Shown piece after piece: positions 7,098-15,358 of a stretch of DNA of 54,199 nucleotides; the stretch's first letter is position 1, and each line of letters begins with the position of its first letter. The stretch comes from a virus. The notes under the pieces were generated by a model, which was not told the DNA's origin, did no database searches, and was given only the letters and a program-made list of their open reading frames with translations. The translations under genes and the position numbers were made by a program. Location of the stretch: IMG/VR virus record IMGVR_UViG_3300032053_000099, positions 1 to 54,199 of that record, one strand, 5' to 3'.

Positions 7098-7808
7098 ATG
7101 GCATATCTCCAAGTCACGACCGCCACGCTCCCGCCGCTCAGCACTAAGGAGTCACGCCGTCGCTGCGTCCAGGCCCAGCGTGCTTACAGAGAGGGTCGCT
7201 CCCTGAAGCACCAGAAGCGTGCTGGCCTCAGCAAGGAAGACCTTCAGCAAGTCAACATATTTCGGGAGCTTGGCCTCGACTACACATGCCTGGCCCCCAA
7301 AGAACGGTATCCTGTCATTGCGAGAATGGTGGAAGGCCGCAGAGCAGACACGCTCTCACCCTCCGCGCTCAACTTCCTGCGTGACAACCTTGATGCCCAC
7401 GCTACTTTCAGGGATGGCCGGCAGGTAATCACCTTCGCCCAAAGTGGCGAATCCAAAAGAAAGGGAATCAACGACATGAACTTAGTCAGTGAAGTGGTTA
7501 GTGCGTCCGGCGAAAGCCGGAAGGTTGTGAAGTCCGTCCTGGACAATCTCCAAGCGTACATCTGCGATCAACTGAAGGAAGAGCGCCGTGTCCGCATCCC
7601 TGGCCTTGGCATCCTGGCCCTCAAGTACAGTCCGCCTCGGGAGAAGCGCAAGGGCGTCAGCCCGTTCAGTGGGGAGCCGATGGTGTTTAAGGCGCGACCG
7701 GCCTCCAACAAACTGAAGTTCCGGGTCTGCAAGGAACTGAAGGACTTCTGCGCCGTCCTGCCCGCCGTCGCCCCGAAGAAAAAGAAGGCCAAGAAAACGG
7801 CCAAGTGA
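7098..7808 (+). CDS. HU/IHF-family DNA-bending protein with N-terminal extension
   Basis: 236 aa, against ~90 for normal HU. Residues ~125-225 are the HU fold: helices MNLVSEVVSASGESRKVVKSVL, then RRVRIPGLGILALKY, the DNA-binding arm around SPFSGEPMVF (matching the usual RNPxTGE) and a closing helix. The first ~120 residues (AQRAYREGRSLKHQ, LSKEDLQQVNIF) are a separate basic helical domain I do not recognise. The tail is Lys-rich. Known: HU bends DNA and compacts genomes. The start follows AGGGAGGGGG. Confidence 0.85.
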   Translation: MAYLQVTTATLPPLSTKESRRRCVQAQRAYREGRSLKHQKRAGLSKEDLQQVNIFRELGLDYTCLAPKERYPVIARMVEGRRADTLSPSALNFLRDNLDAHATFRDGRQVITFAQSGESKRKGINDMNLVSEVVSASGESRKVVKSVLDNLQAYICDQLKEERRVRIPGLGILALKYSPPREKRKGVSPFSGEPMVFKARPASNKLKFRVCKELKDFCAVLPAVAPKKKKAKKTAK

Positions 7809-8149
7809 CCACGAGGTTCTGTAACGTCACGCTATAGCACGGCCACGTATCTTGTGGCCGTCCGCCGACTGACAGTTACAGGCGCGGTATCCTGGCCCCC
7901 GGCAGGTGCCGCGCAGACCTCAGGACAGACGTTAGCCTCCACCCAGCGCCCGTCCACGCTGGTGTCGTCTTCTACGTCTGCCTGGGGTCTGCGAGGCATC
8001 TGTCATGGTAATCGAGGCCACGATCCTAGCTTACGACACAGTCGCTCGACGGGGTGCGCGTGTCGGTCAAGGAGCTGCTATCTGCGCTCGGATCAAGGAA
8101 ATACTTTGGAAGTGGTCTCAAGTGGAGCTAAAGACGACATGGAGACGAC
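7809..8149. other. Intergenic region after the HU gene
   Basis: About 340 bases. Begins with the hairpin 7839-7861. The open frames at 7854 and 8005 lack ribosome-binding sites. It contains GACGTTAG at 7926, also present at 139 and 1562 in the other noncoding regions. No promoter can be assigned with confidence. Confidence 0.45.
7839..7861 (+). terminator. Hairpin ACGGCCAC / GTGGCCGT
   Basis: Perfect 8-bp stem 7839-7846/7854-7861 with a 7-nt loop, 30 bases after the HU stop. It lacks a U tract. Likely terminator of the 2253-7808 operon. Confidence 0.5.
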
Positions 8150-8785
8150 ATGGACGAGAATCTGGAGAGGGCTTGGCGAGCCGAGCTATACCCTGGTCGC
8201 ATAGTTGCATATGACGTCTCGGGGCACTCTGGTGAGATACGCAGTCTACACTTCGGAAATGGCGAGCGCGATGCTCGGCCTTGGATAGACGTTTGGAATC
8301 TGAACCGTGGCTACGAGCGGGAAGAGTGGTCTCTGGCGCATATCGCTTTGCGCCGTCCAAGAACTTGCAAACGCTGGCCGCGCCCGTTCCGCTATGCCAG
8401 GCTGACGCCGACGTTTCATTGTCATTGCCCTAGTGGTAAACTGACTGTAAAGGGACCGCATGACGTTATATGTAATCGCTGTGGGTGCGCCATCGGAAGT
8501 GAAAGCTACCCTGACCGTTTCCAAGAAGCCAGCCGGAAGTTAGCGAAGGTGTATGGTCTGCCAGAGGCCAAGGCTTCCGAAAAGCGCATTCTGCCAGCAG
8601 GAGGGCGTGTGAAGCTGGTGGAATATGAGGAGCAGATATTCCGCCGCACATACGTCAAGGAATCGCCCAAAGAGGCGAAGCAATTCCGGGCCAAGGTAGA
8701 CGAGATCCTGAAGAGGGTGGACGCCGAAAGCAAAGCCAAAGGGTGGGGTCAGAAGAAACCTAAACCAAAGAGGTTAGGACGCTGA
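8150..8785 (+). CDS. Zinc-ribbon protein of unknown function, 211 aa
   Basis: Residues ~90-125 hold a four-cysteine cluster: CHCPSGKL, then VICNRCGCAIG, a probable zinc ribbon. The N-terminal part is mixed alpha/beta; the C-terminal third is a basic helical tail (KEAKQFRAKVDEILKRV, KKPKPKRLGR). The start is supported by GGAGACGAC. It overlaps the sigma-like gene by one base. May be a transcription-associated factor given that neighbour (inference). Confidence 0.65.
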   Translation: MDENLERAWRAELYPGRIVAYDVSGHSGEIRSLHFGNGERDARPWIDVWNLNRGYEREEWSLAHIALRRPRTCKRWPRPFRYARLTPTFHCHCPSGKLTVKGPHDVICNRCGCAIGSESYPDRFQEASRKLAKVYGLPEAKASEKRILPAGGRVKLVEYEEQIFRRTYVKESPKEAKQFRAKVDEILKRVDAESKAKGWGQKKPKPKRLGR

Positions 8786-9369
8786 TGTACGATTACGGTG
8801 TAGCTCTGCGACGGTTCGACAAGCTGATACGCTGGACGGCGAGGAAGTATCAGGTGTTGGGCCACCATCATCTGATGCCCCAGGATATCCAGGCCGAAGG
8901 CTACCTGGTCCTGGTCCGCTGCTGCCAGCGTTTCCCGCCGTATCGTACTGGCTTCGCGCGCTTCTTCAAGCGTTCATGGTACAACCGCCTCAAGGACCTT
9001 AGCCGTTTCTCTCATCGTCAGGCCCGTGACGGCGTGACGGTTGAGATACCTGAGACGCTTGTCGATGAGCGCTTCCTCCCCAGCGATAACTTGCGTTCCC
9101 GCATTAGTGAACTGAAACATCGTGTATCACCATTGGCCTTCAAGTTCCTACGCTTATTCACTCAGCCCAACGAGGCTGTTACCCAAGCTGCCTGGCGAGA
9201 CTTCTGTCGCAAGAATAAGCTCGCAGGCTTGGGTATCAAGGTGACAGGGTTCAAGAAGTTTCGCATTCGGCCCAAGCATGTGCAGACGGTCCTTGGCATA
9301 CCGCCGGTCCTAGGCCGGAAGTTGCTGAGGGAACTTAAACAGTCAAACCAACAGCAAAAGGAGCGTTGA
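8785..9369 (+). CDS. Sigma-70-like region 2 protein
   Basis: 194 aa. The N-terminal ~75 residues read like sigma region 2: FDKLIRWTARKYQVLG, DIQAEGYLVLVRCCQRF, FARFFKRSWYNRLKDLSRF (core-binding and -10 recognition helices). The C-terminal half is unlike region 4 and ends in a short basic helix. Known: phages use such compact sigmas for middle or late genes. A second, gp55-like protein is at 29608. The match is by eye; a divergent DNA-binding protein is the alternative. Confidence 0.6.
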   Translation: MYDYGVALRRFDKLIRWTARKYQVLGHHHLMPQDIQAEGYLVLVRCCQRFPPYRTGFARFFKRSWYNRLKDLSRFSHRQARDGVTVEIPETLVDERFLPSDNLRSRISELKHRVSPLAFKFLRLFTQPNEAVTQAAWRDFCRKNKLAGLGIKVTGFKKFRIRPKHVQTVLGIPPVLGRKLLRELKQSNQQQKER

Positions 9370-9374
9370 CGCTT

Positions 9375-10433
9375 ATGATCAGTAAGAAGAAGAAGAAGGC
9401 CAACAAGACGGCCAAGGGCAGGGCCTCGTCAGACGATGAAGACGACGAGGAGGAAGAAACTCCTCGGAAGAAAAAGAAGCCAGCCGCCAAGTCGCCAAAG
9501 TCCAAGAAGCCCCGGGACGACGATGACGATGACAACGGCGACGATGAGTCCGACTCTGACTCCGAGGAAGAGGACGAGGGCGAAGACTCCGACGACGCCG
9601 ATTCCGACGAAGAGGAGGAAGAAGAGGAAGCCCCCAAGAAGAAGAAAAAGGCCAAGGACGACGACGACGAAGAGGAGGAAGAGGAGGAAGAGGAGGAAGA
9701 GGAGGAAGAAGACGAAGAGGAAGAAGCCCCCAAGAAGAAAAAGAAGAAGGCCAAGGACGAAGATGAAGAGGAAGAAGAGGAGGAAGAGGAGGAAGAGGAG
9801 GAAGAGGAGACCGGCCACACGCCTCGTGCCCCCTCGATCCCCGTCCCCAAGGGCATGGAAGACTGCTTCGGGCAGTTCTATGACCCCGATGTGACAGAGT
9901 GCAAGAAATGCACCGAGTCACCGCACTGCAAAAAGCTGATGGCTGCTGGCCGCAAGAAAGCCGAGGAGTCGGCCGGCAAGAAGGGAGACAAGGTGAAGAA
10001 AGTCAAGAAAGCCGAGAAGCCCGAAAGGGAGGAGAAAGTCAAGAAGCACCGTGAGGAAGACGACGAGGAAGAAGCCCCGAAGAAGGCCAGCAGTAGCGGG
10101 ATGGGTGACGTGCTCAAGAGTGCGCTCGCGCGTTCTAACTACAAGGCCGTCAAGGGCAAGCTGAACATGGTTTCTTCCTCAGCGTTGTACGTTACCATTG
10201 GCGGCAAGAAAGCGGCCTTCATCAACAAGGCGGGCACCGACGAGCCGAACGTCAGGCTCATCACCAGCACCTCGCCGAAGAAGCTCGGCCTGGAACTCTC
10301 GGATTGGGGCAAAACGAACAACGTCCGCGAGTACGTGTTCAAGGGCAACTACAAGCTCCTAGGCAAGGCCCTGGCCATCGCCTTCAAGGCCATCCGCAGA
10401 GAGCAGCGATCTGAATCCGAGGACGAAGACTAG
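9375..10433 (+). CDS. Acidic/lysine low-complexity protein with Cys cluster and paralogous C-terminal domain
   Basis: 352 aa; ATG 9375 chosen because AAAGGAG (9358-9364) is too close to the TTG at 9366. Three parts: residues ~1-155 alternate long Glu/Asp runs with PKKKKK blocks; ~160-190 hold CFGQFYDP..CKKC..HCKK, a four-Cys motif of the CFG-x-DP type; the last ~105 residues are the domain shared with the 723 gene (55 bp identical). 104 bp of the acidic/Lys tract (9567-9670) match 21413-21516 in the SSB gene with one mismatch. Probably a disordered, charge-patterned scaffold (inference). Confidence 0.8.
   Translation: MISKKKKKANKTAKGRASSDDEDDEEEETPRKKKKPAAKSPKSKKPRDDDDDDNGDDESDSDSEEEDEGEDSDDADSDEEEEEEEAPKKKKKAKDDDDEEEEEEEEEEEEEEDEEEEAPKKKKKKAKDEDEEEEEEEEEEEEEEETGHTPRAPSIPVPKGMEDCFGQFYDPDVTECKKCTESPHCKKLMAAGRKKAEESAGKKGDKVKKVKKAEKPEREEKVKKHREEDDEEEAPKKASSSGMGDVLKSALARSNYKAVKGKLNMVSSSALYVTIGGKKAAFINKAGTDEPNVRLITSTSPKKLGLELSDWGKTNNVREYVFKGNYKLLGKALAIAFKAIRREQRSESEDED
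9567..9670 (+). repeat. Charge-block DNA repeat, copy A
   Basis: 104 bp encoding alternating acidic runs and a PKKKKKAK block. They match 21413-21516 with a single C/T difference. Coding identity at this level between two otherwise unrelated genes points to recent gene conversion or recombination. Confidence 0.85.
10215..10269 (+). repeat. 55-bp exact repeat, copy 2
   Basis: Identical to 900-954; both encode INKAGTDEPNVRLITS of the shared domain. Confidence 0.9.
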
Positions 10434-10458
10434 CCGACCGAACCCCAAGTGGCACGAG

Positions 10459-10488
10459 ACGGAGGGGCTTTTACAGCAGCCCCTCCGT
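10459..10488 (+). terminator. Hairpin ACGGAGGGGC / GCCCCTCCGT
   Basis: Perfect 10-bp stem 10459-10468/10479-10488, 10-nt loop. It ends the 8150-10433 transcript and lies before the radical SAM start, which argues against the GTG at 10449 as that gene's start. Confidence 0.6.
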
Positions 10489-10508
10489 ACCTCCCTCAAG
10501 GAACTGCC

Positions 10509-11486
10509 ATGAGATACCCAATAGAGCAGCCTCCGCCTTTTGCAGTGCAGATTGAACTGACCGAGGGGTGCAATCTGCGGTGCCCTTTCTGTGCTATATC
10601 TAGTATACGAACCTCTCAAAGCATTTACAAGTTCTTAACTGTCGAGAATGCCAGACGTATCGCGGATGGGATTGGTGACGCCGGTTGGACGCCGCGCATA
10701 GAGTTCGGGATGCATGGTGAACCTACCATCAATCCAAACTGCTGCGAGATCATCTACATATTCCGCAGGCGTCTTCCGGGTAGTCTGATGCTCTTGGAGT
10801 CCAATGGGACAGGCTTCGCCAGTAACACCATTTCCCGTCTGTTCGATGCTTTTGCTGCTGGGCTGGATAACCTGGCAATAGAGGACTATAGGCACGCTAA
10901 GATGTGTGCGCGGATACGCTCTAGGGCCTCGGAACACCCGGTAGACTTTAGTGAGGTTGGCGTTTTCATCTATGACTACCCCCGGGACCCAGAGGGCAAT
11001 CCCCATCGACGTGGCAAAAACAAGAAGCTGATATTCCTGGCCGACCCCACGGTCGCAAAGATCGGCACACACTCGCAGGTACATAACTCAGCGGGTTTGG
11101 CCAAGCCACCTCTGACGAAGCCTCCCACGACCCGTTGTGCGAAACCATTCAGGGAGCTAGCGATTCGGTGGGACGGCAATGTGGCTCTGTGCTGCAATGA
11201 CTGGCGAGGTTGGTACAAGATAGGCAATGTGTTACAGACTCCGGTCGAGGAGCTTTGGCAGCACAGCGCGTTCAATGCTGCGAGATTGAAGCTGTACCAC
11301 GGCCAGCGCGACTTCGGTCCCTGTAACGGTTGCGACGCTCGTAGCTACCGTGTGGGCCTATTGCCCGACAAGTTTGGTAAGGCGAAGCTTCCGGAGCCGG
11401 ATGATGGCACGTTGAGAACGATCAAGCGGGCGCTGTCTGGTGGAACGTACACCCTCCCGGTTCTTAGAGAATGGGAGGAGAGCTGA
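10509..11486 (+). CDS. Radical SAM enzyme with SPASM-like C-terminus
   Basis: 325 aa. Seen: the [4Fe-4S]-SAM motif CNLRCPFC (CxxxCxxC, residues ~23-30), the following GMHGEPTINP strand (GGEP-like), and C-terminal cysteines RCAKPFRELAIRWDGNVALCC then CNGC, the pattern of SPASM/twitch domains that hold extra iron-sulfur clusters. Known: such enzymes do radical chemistry, including isomerisation steps in thymidine hypermodification. It heads the modification cluster, overlapping the next gene TGATG. ATG 10509 chosen for AAGGAA and the upstream hairpin. The substrate is unknown. Confidence 0.88.
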   Translation: MRYPIEQPPPFAVQIELTEGCNLRCPFCAISSIRTSQSIYKFLTVENARRIADGIGDAGWTPRIEFGMHGEPTINPNCCEIIYIFRRRLPGSLMLLESNGTGFASNTISRLFDAFAAGLDNLAIEDYRHAKMCARIRSRASEHPVDFSEVGVFIYDYPRDPEGNPHRRGKNKKLIFLADPTVAKIGTHSQVHNSAGLAKPPLTKPPTTRCAKPFRELAIRWDGNVALCCNDWRGWYKIGNVLQTPVEELWQHSAFNAARLKLYHGQRDFGPCNGCDARSYRVGLLPDKFGKAKLPEPDDGTLRTIKRALSGGTYTLPVLREWEES

Positions 11487-12289
11487 TGAAGCACCCCGAC
11501 CTGAAGATTTACATGGCAGTGCTCAGCCATGGACGCCCGGATAGCGTCAAAGAGGTTGAAGGGTATCTCGGCTGTGAGGCCACATGGTATGTTGGGGAAG
11601 GTGAGTCCAGCAGCTATCGCCGTCATGGAGCTGAGCGTGTGGTGGCAGCCGGAAACCTGCCGGATAGTAGGAACACAGCGTTGGAAGACGCGTGGAAGTA
11701 CGGCTTCACGTGTGTTCAGTGCTCTGATGACTGCCGTCGCTTTAGCATAGCGACAGAGCGTATGGTCAACTTGACGGCCTTGACAACGGCCATCCTCATC
11801 AAGTCGGCGATGGAGGCTGTGGGAGGGGTATATCTGGGAGGAGGGAACTCTACAAGCAACCCCTACATGGCTATCGGTCTTAGGACTGGTAGCAAGCTGC
11901 CCCCACAGCCTTCGGCGCAGCTCATTAGCTACAATCGCCTGGTTCTGGGAGACTTCTCCGTCGTGAGGCCCTGCGGCATATTCTTTGAAGACGACATCCT
12001 CGTCAAAGAGGACTATGCCTACACGTTGAAGCACCTCGTGGCTTTCGGTCGTGTTGTCCGTTGCAACTATATCCTACAGGACTTCCGTCACAGAGCCAAC
12101 CTCGGGGGTGCCAATCTGTGGCGCAATGAAGGTGCTGAGCAGGACGCCTGCAAGAAGATCCTAGAGCGCTGGCCGGGTGTGATACGGCCAGCGAAGCCTA
12201 AGTCCGGGTCTAGCTTCCCAGAGCTGATGATCACGTGGAAGCCCGAATTGCGGGACCACCTTCTGCCTGCGAGGTTTGCTAGGATATGA
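11486..12289 (+). CDS. Glycosyltransferase-like protein (TET-associated GT/GREB-like), probable DNA-modification enzyme
   Basis: 267 aa; ATG 11486 after GGAGGAGAG. The N-terminus KIYMAVLSHGRPDSV and the pattern VVAAGNLPDSRNTALEDAW..CVQCSDDC fit GT-A glycosyltransferases: Rossmann-like strand, a 'SRNxAL' helix and a DxD-like SDD. A later GIFFEDDILV offers a second acidic cluster. Known: Iyer and colleagues described TET-associated glycosyltransferases next to base-modifying enzymes in phages. Position between a radical SAM and aGPT-Pplase gene supports transfer of a sugar to modified bases. Family assignment is by pattern only. Confidence 0.6.
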   Translation: MKHPDLKIYMAVLSHGRPDSVKEVEGYLGCEATWYVGEGESSSYRRHGAERVVAAGNLPDSRNTALEDAWKYGFTCVQCSDDCRRFSIATERMVNLTALTTAILIKSAMEAVGGVYLGGGNSTSNPYMAIGLRTGSKLPPQPSAQLISYNRLVLGDFSVVRPCGIFFEDDILVKEDYAYTLKHLVAFGRVVRCNYILQDFRHRANLGGANLWRNEGAEQDACKKILERWPGVIRPAKPKSGSSFPELMITWKPELRDHLLPARFARI

Positions 12290-13203
12290 ATGTCACAGCA
12301 GCCGTGCTTCATGTGAATCCCACGAATCGTTGGTCCAGCGCTCCAACGGTACGTATCGCTAGATTTGTAGCTGACGCGCTTGGGATACCACTCTTGTGTG
12401 ATGAGGATTCATGCCACGCCAATCGCAACACTAAGTTTGATGTTCTATTTGTGAAGTTTGGAGTGCTGCGGTTCTGTGCGTATCGGGACATCGTCTTTCA
12501 GGTGTACCAGAAGGCAGATTTGATCATCAACCTGGAAAATGACTACGCATTCAAGCCGGACCCAAGGCTTCTCAAGCTGAACCCAAGCTATACCGTCTGG
12601 AGCACAGTGCCCAAGAACTGTGTGGAGGGCGGGCGTTATATCAATTGGAACAAGGCTTCCTGGATTCAAGGGATTAAGCCATCAAAGCATAAGCATTGGG
12701 ACGTCTTGTATCATGGGCGATGGCGCGATGACCGAGAGGCCCTGTTTGCCAGGTACTTCGATACGCCGAGCATCACAGTCAGCGCGCATTCGCGTAGCCA
12801 GCGGAAGTTCCTAGAGCAATACCCTCGTGTGACGCTTGTGCCCCAATTGAAGGACATCACTGAACTGAGGCACGCTGATCTAGGGCTGTATCTTGAAGAT
12901 GTGAAATCCAGTACGCTCTACTGTTCACCGGCACAACGCTTCTATGAGTGCGTGCAGGCTGGCGTGCCTGTGATATTCGACAGTGCGTGCATCCGTACGT
13001 TCTATACTGCGGGGTACGGTGATGTAAGCAATTTCGCTGTCGGGGGTAGTGCGTCTGCACTGAGGATGCTGCGGAGAGCTCCAAAAATTGTAGAGGCACA
13101 AGCCAAGTGGTACCGTGACTACGGTGCTGAACTGAGGCATGAACTGATGGAAGCACTGGCGGAAGAGGGTCTCAAGATTGGGGTGCGAAGATGGCCACGC
13201 TGA
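12286..13203 (+). CDS. GT-B-like glycosyltransferase, putative
   Basis: 305 aa. The C-terminal half shows the GT-B donor-site pattern YCSPAQRFYECVQAGVPVIFDSA (quoted in part: SPAQRFYECVQAGVPVIFD), preceded by alternating strands and helices (DVLYHGRW, ITVSAHSRS, VTLVPQL). The N-terminal domain is Rossmann-like. It ends with RRWPR, close to the RFPR end motif of other proteins here. ATGA overlap with the previous gene. Likely the second sugar-transfer step in DNA modification (inference). Confidence 0.6.
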   Translation: MNVTAAVLHVNPTNRWSSAPTVRIARFVADALGIPLLCDEDSCHANRNTKFDVLFVKFGVLRFCAYRDIVFQVYQKADLIINLENDYAFKPDPRLLKLNPSYTVWSTVPKNCVEGGRYINWNKASWIQGIKPSKHKHWDVLYHGRWRDDREALFARYFDTPSITVSAHSRSQRKFLEQYPRVTLVPQLKDITELRHADLGLYLEDVKSSTLYCSPAQRFYECVQAGVPVIFDSACIRTFYTAGYGDVSNFAVGGSASALRMLRRAPKIVEAQAKWYRDYGAELRHELMEALAEEGLKIGVRRWPR

Positions 13204-14168
13204 TTGACAGGAAACCTTGGCTGCATCTGCCAATCGTCCCACTTATCCAGGAACACCTGGACCAGTTCTACCAGTTCGTCTACGAGCGGCACATGGTCTG
13301 GTTCCGCCGCTTCGCTCTGAAACTGTCTCCACCATGGACAGCAAATCGTTGGCTTCGGGACTACAAGTTCACGAACGTCTACCGTGAACTGGATCGTGGC
13401 ACAGCTTGGCTGATGAGCCATATCCTGAATCCTACTGCACTCGCAGCGGGCAGCCAACACAATCTCTTGTGGCAGGTGGTGTTGTACCGCGTCCTAAACC
13501 GTGTGGAGACGTTCGAGGCTGTCGGTATCCCGTCGTATTCCAAGTGGGAAGCTGACAAGGATATGTTCCGTAGCAACCTGTATGAGTACAAGCGTCGCCA
13601 TGGTCATGTGTTTACTAATGCTCACCTGACGGTTCCTGTCAACCGGCTCGGTGGTGACAAGCTCGCGGCGTATCTGAAAGGGCTGGATGCCTTGCATAAG
13701 CTGGTCCCCAAGCTGTGGATGGAGATAGCAGCCGCTGAAACCATGGAGCAGGTCTTTCGTGCTTTGCAACTGGTGCCATACGTCGGCCCCTTCATAGCCT
13801 ACGAGATCACCGTCGATCTCACATACGGCAAGTTGATACCGTTCACCGAGGACGATTTCGTGAATGCTGGCCCCGGTTGCAAGGTGGGCATCAAGCTGAT
13901 ATTCCCAGAGCGTAGCAAGAAGGACGAGCTTGTGGCAGCGATCCACGAACTGCGGGATAGCCAACAGTACCACTTCCAGCGTCTTAGCTTGGACTTCCCA
14001 TATCTCAACGGGAAGCCGCTGTCGCTGCGCAACATCGAGCACAGTTTGTGTGAATTTTGTAAGATGTGGAAGATCACCCATGGCGTCGGCAAGGCTCGGA
14101 TGCTGTTCAAGCCCAAGTCAACCAACCCCTACGAATCTGCTGCTGGTCAACTTCCCCTGTCATTCTAG
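13191..14168 (+). CDS. aGPT-Pplase / HMUDK-helical family protein, thymine hypermodification
   Basis: 325 aa. Seen: PPWTANRWLRDYKFTNVYRE (family hallmark 'PWT..il..yKFtNvyRElDR'), LDRGTAWL, and a helix-hairpin-helix segment LQLVPYVGPFIAYEITVDL followed by NAGPGCKVG. Known: alpha-glutamyl/putrescinyl-thymine pyrophosphorylases and the helical part of 5-hmdU DNA kinases share this DNA-glycosylase-like fold; they exchange a pyrophosphate on 5-hydroxymethyl-dU for an amine. It therefore marks a thymidine hypermodification pathway. The partner P-loop 5-hmdU kinase is not in this window. Overlaps the previous gene by 13 nt. Confidence 0.82.
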   Translation: MATLIDRKPWLHLPIVPLIQEHLDQFYQFVYERHMVWFRRFALKLSPPWTANRWLRDYKFTNVYRELDRGTAWLMSHILNPTALAAGSQHNLLWQVVLYRVLNRVETFEAVGIPSYSKWEADKDMFRSNLYEYKRRHGHVFTNAHLTVPVNRLGGDKLAAYLKGLDALHKLVPKLWMEIAAAETMEQVFRALQLVPYVGPFIAYEITVDLTYGKLIPFTEDDFVNAGPGCKVGIKLIFPERSKKDELVAAIHELRDSQQYHFQRLSLDFPYLNGKPLSLRNIEHSLCEFCKMWKITHGVGKARMLFKPKSTNPYESAAGQLPLSF

Positions 14169-14177
14169 CGTTTAATT
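14168..14177 (+). promoter_or_regulatory. GCGTTTAATT element
   Basis: Member of the recurrent GCGTTTYATT set, 27 bases before the hydroxymethylase ATG, inside one of the few gaps. Confidence 0.4.
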
Positions 14178-14194
14178 CAATTGGAGGCAATGCA

Positions 14195-15358
14195 ATGCGA
14201 GACTATTTCGGTGCTGGCCTTGGTGCCATGTACCTTCAGTCTTTCCAGGCTATCAAACTCGAGGGTAGGGACATCACTGTGCGCGGTCAGGGATGCCGCG
14301 AGATGCGGTCGCCCGTCGTATTTGAGTACCTGAAACCCGGCTATTGCTGGATGCATATCCCGGGCCGTAGGTTCAATCCGTTCTTCGCCCTGGCCGAAGT
14401 GGTGTGGATACTCTCAGGACGCAACGATGTGAAGTGGCTCGCGTACTTCAACTCCAAGGTCGCTCAATTCTCTGACGATGGCCATACATTCCATGGTGCC
14501 TATGGGGAGAGGCTGCGGGCATGGCCTCGGTTGTATTTCCCTTCTACCGTGTCCGATCCTGCGGACCCCCGGTATCTTGACAAGGTGCCTATTGACCAGT
14601 TCAAGGAAGTCGTTGACAAACTGGAAGCCGATCCAGTTACACGGCAGGCGGTCATGTCGCTGTGGGATCCTGCTAGGGACAATGAGCCAGGGCACCGGGA
14701 TTATCCTTGTAATTCGATCGTCTATCTCAGTCTCCGTGACGGCAAGCTGGACATGACGGTGGTCATACGCTCCAACGATCTCATCTGGGGCGTACCTTAC
14801 AACGCGGTTCAGTTCAGTCATATACACGCCTACATAGCAGGCTGGCTGAACTGCCGAATCGGCACGCTCACGTACTTCATCCAGAACCTGCATTACTATT
14901 ACGATTTGTACCCTGACGCGCTGAAGTCCGTATCGGATGCTGCCCATCGAAAGGACTTATCTTTAGACTTCGCAAGGGGCGATACCCCTGCTGTCGGGGC
15001 GCTCTGCCATCCAGGGTTTGAAACTGTGACGCCCGGCGTGTTTGACAGTACCAGGGAGAATGTGGAGGCTGTGCTGTCCACGAAAGCTGTGCGCCCTTGG
15101 AGTTGGTACTTCGATTCATTCGGGTGCAAACACCCTGTGAACTATTGGACGTTCACGATCCCCCTGATGATCTGGATCTACAGGTCCATCAAGGAGTGTG
15201 CTCCCAAGACGCCAGCGCAGATAGAAGACCTGGTGTGCCATATCCGGGGCGTCGGTGAGCCGTTTACTACCCTTATAATGGATTGGCTGCCACCTAGCAA
15301 TCCTCTGACGCCGGAGCTGAAGGTTATCATGGAAAGGGAGCAGAGCCGCCATGGGTAA
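14195..15358 (+). CDS. Thymidylate synthase-fold enzyme, probable dUMP hydroxymethylase
   Basis: 387 aa; ATG 14195 after TTGGAGG. Seen: catalytic DYPCN (Cys ~172), DGKLDMTVVIRSNDLIWGVPYN (quoted in part: RSNDLIWGVPYN) and FSHIHAYIAGWL, matching the PPCH, RSxDxxLGxPFN and following helix of thymidylate synthase. The Asn at ~203, which selects uracil in TS, is kept, whereas dCMP hydroxymethylases have Asp there. Together with the aGPT-Pplase gene upstream this suggests 5-hydroxymethyl-dUMP production; a plain thymidylate synthase is the alternative. Longer than usual TS (~265 aa), with N- and C-terminal additions. Confidence 0.85.
   Translation: MRDYFGAGLGAMYLQSFQAIKLEGRDITVRGQGCREMRSPVVFEYLKPGYCWMHIPGRRFNPFFALAEVVWILSGRNDVKWLAYFNSKVAQFSDDGHTFHGAYGERLRAWPRLYFPSTVSDPADPRYLDKVPIDQFKEVVDKLEADPVTRQAVMSLWDPARDNEPGHRDYPCNSIVYLSLRDGKLDMTVVIRSNDLIWGVPYNAVQFSHIHAYIAGWLNCRIGTLTYFIQNLHYYYDLYPDALKSVSDAAHRKDLSLDFARGDTPAVGALCHPGFETVTPGVFDSTRENVEAVLSTKAVRPWSWYFDSFGCKHPVNYWTFTIPLMIWIYRSIKECAPKTPAQIEDLVCHIRGVGEPFTTLIMDWLPPSNPLTPELKVIMEREQSRHG

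Noticed and set aside
7854-8214. Open frames at 7854-8204 and 8005-8214
   Set aside because: No ribosome-binding site, odd composition, and overlap with the better supported 8150 gene.
9335-9856. Long minus-strand frames of Ser or Leu/Val repeats opposite the acidic protein (also at 20627-21649)
   Set aside because: They are the reverse reading of the GAG/GAA/AAG repeats; no ribosome-binding sites, and every other gene is on the + strand.
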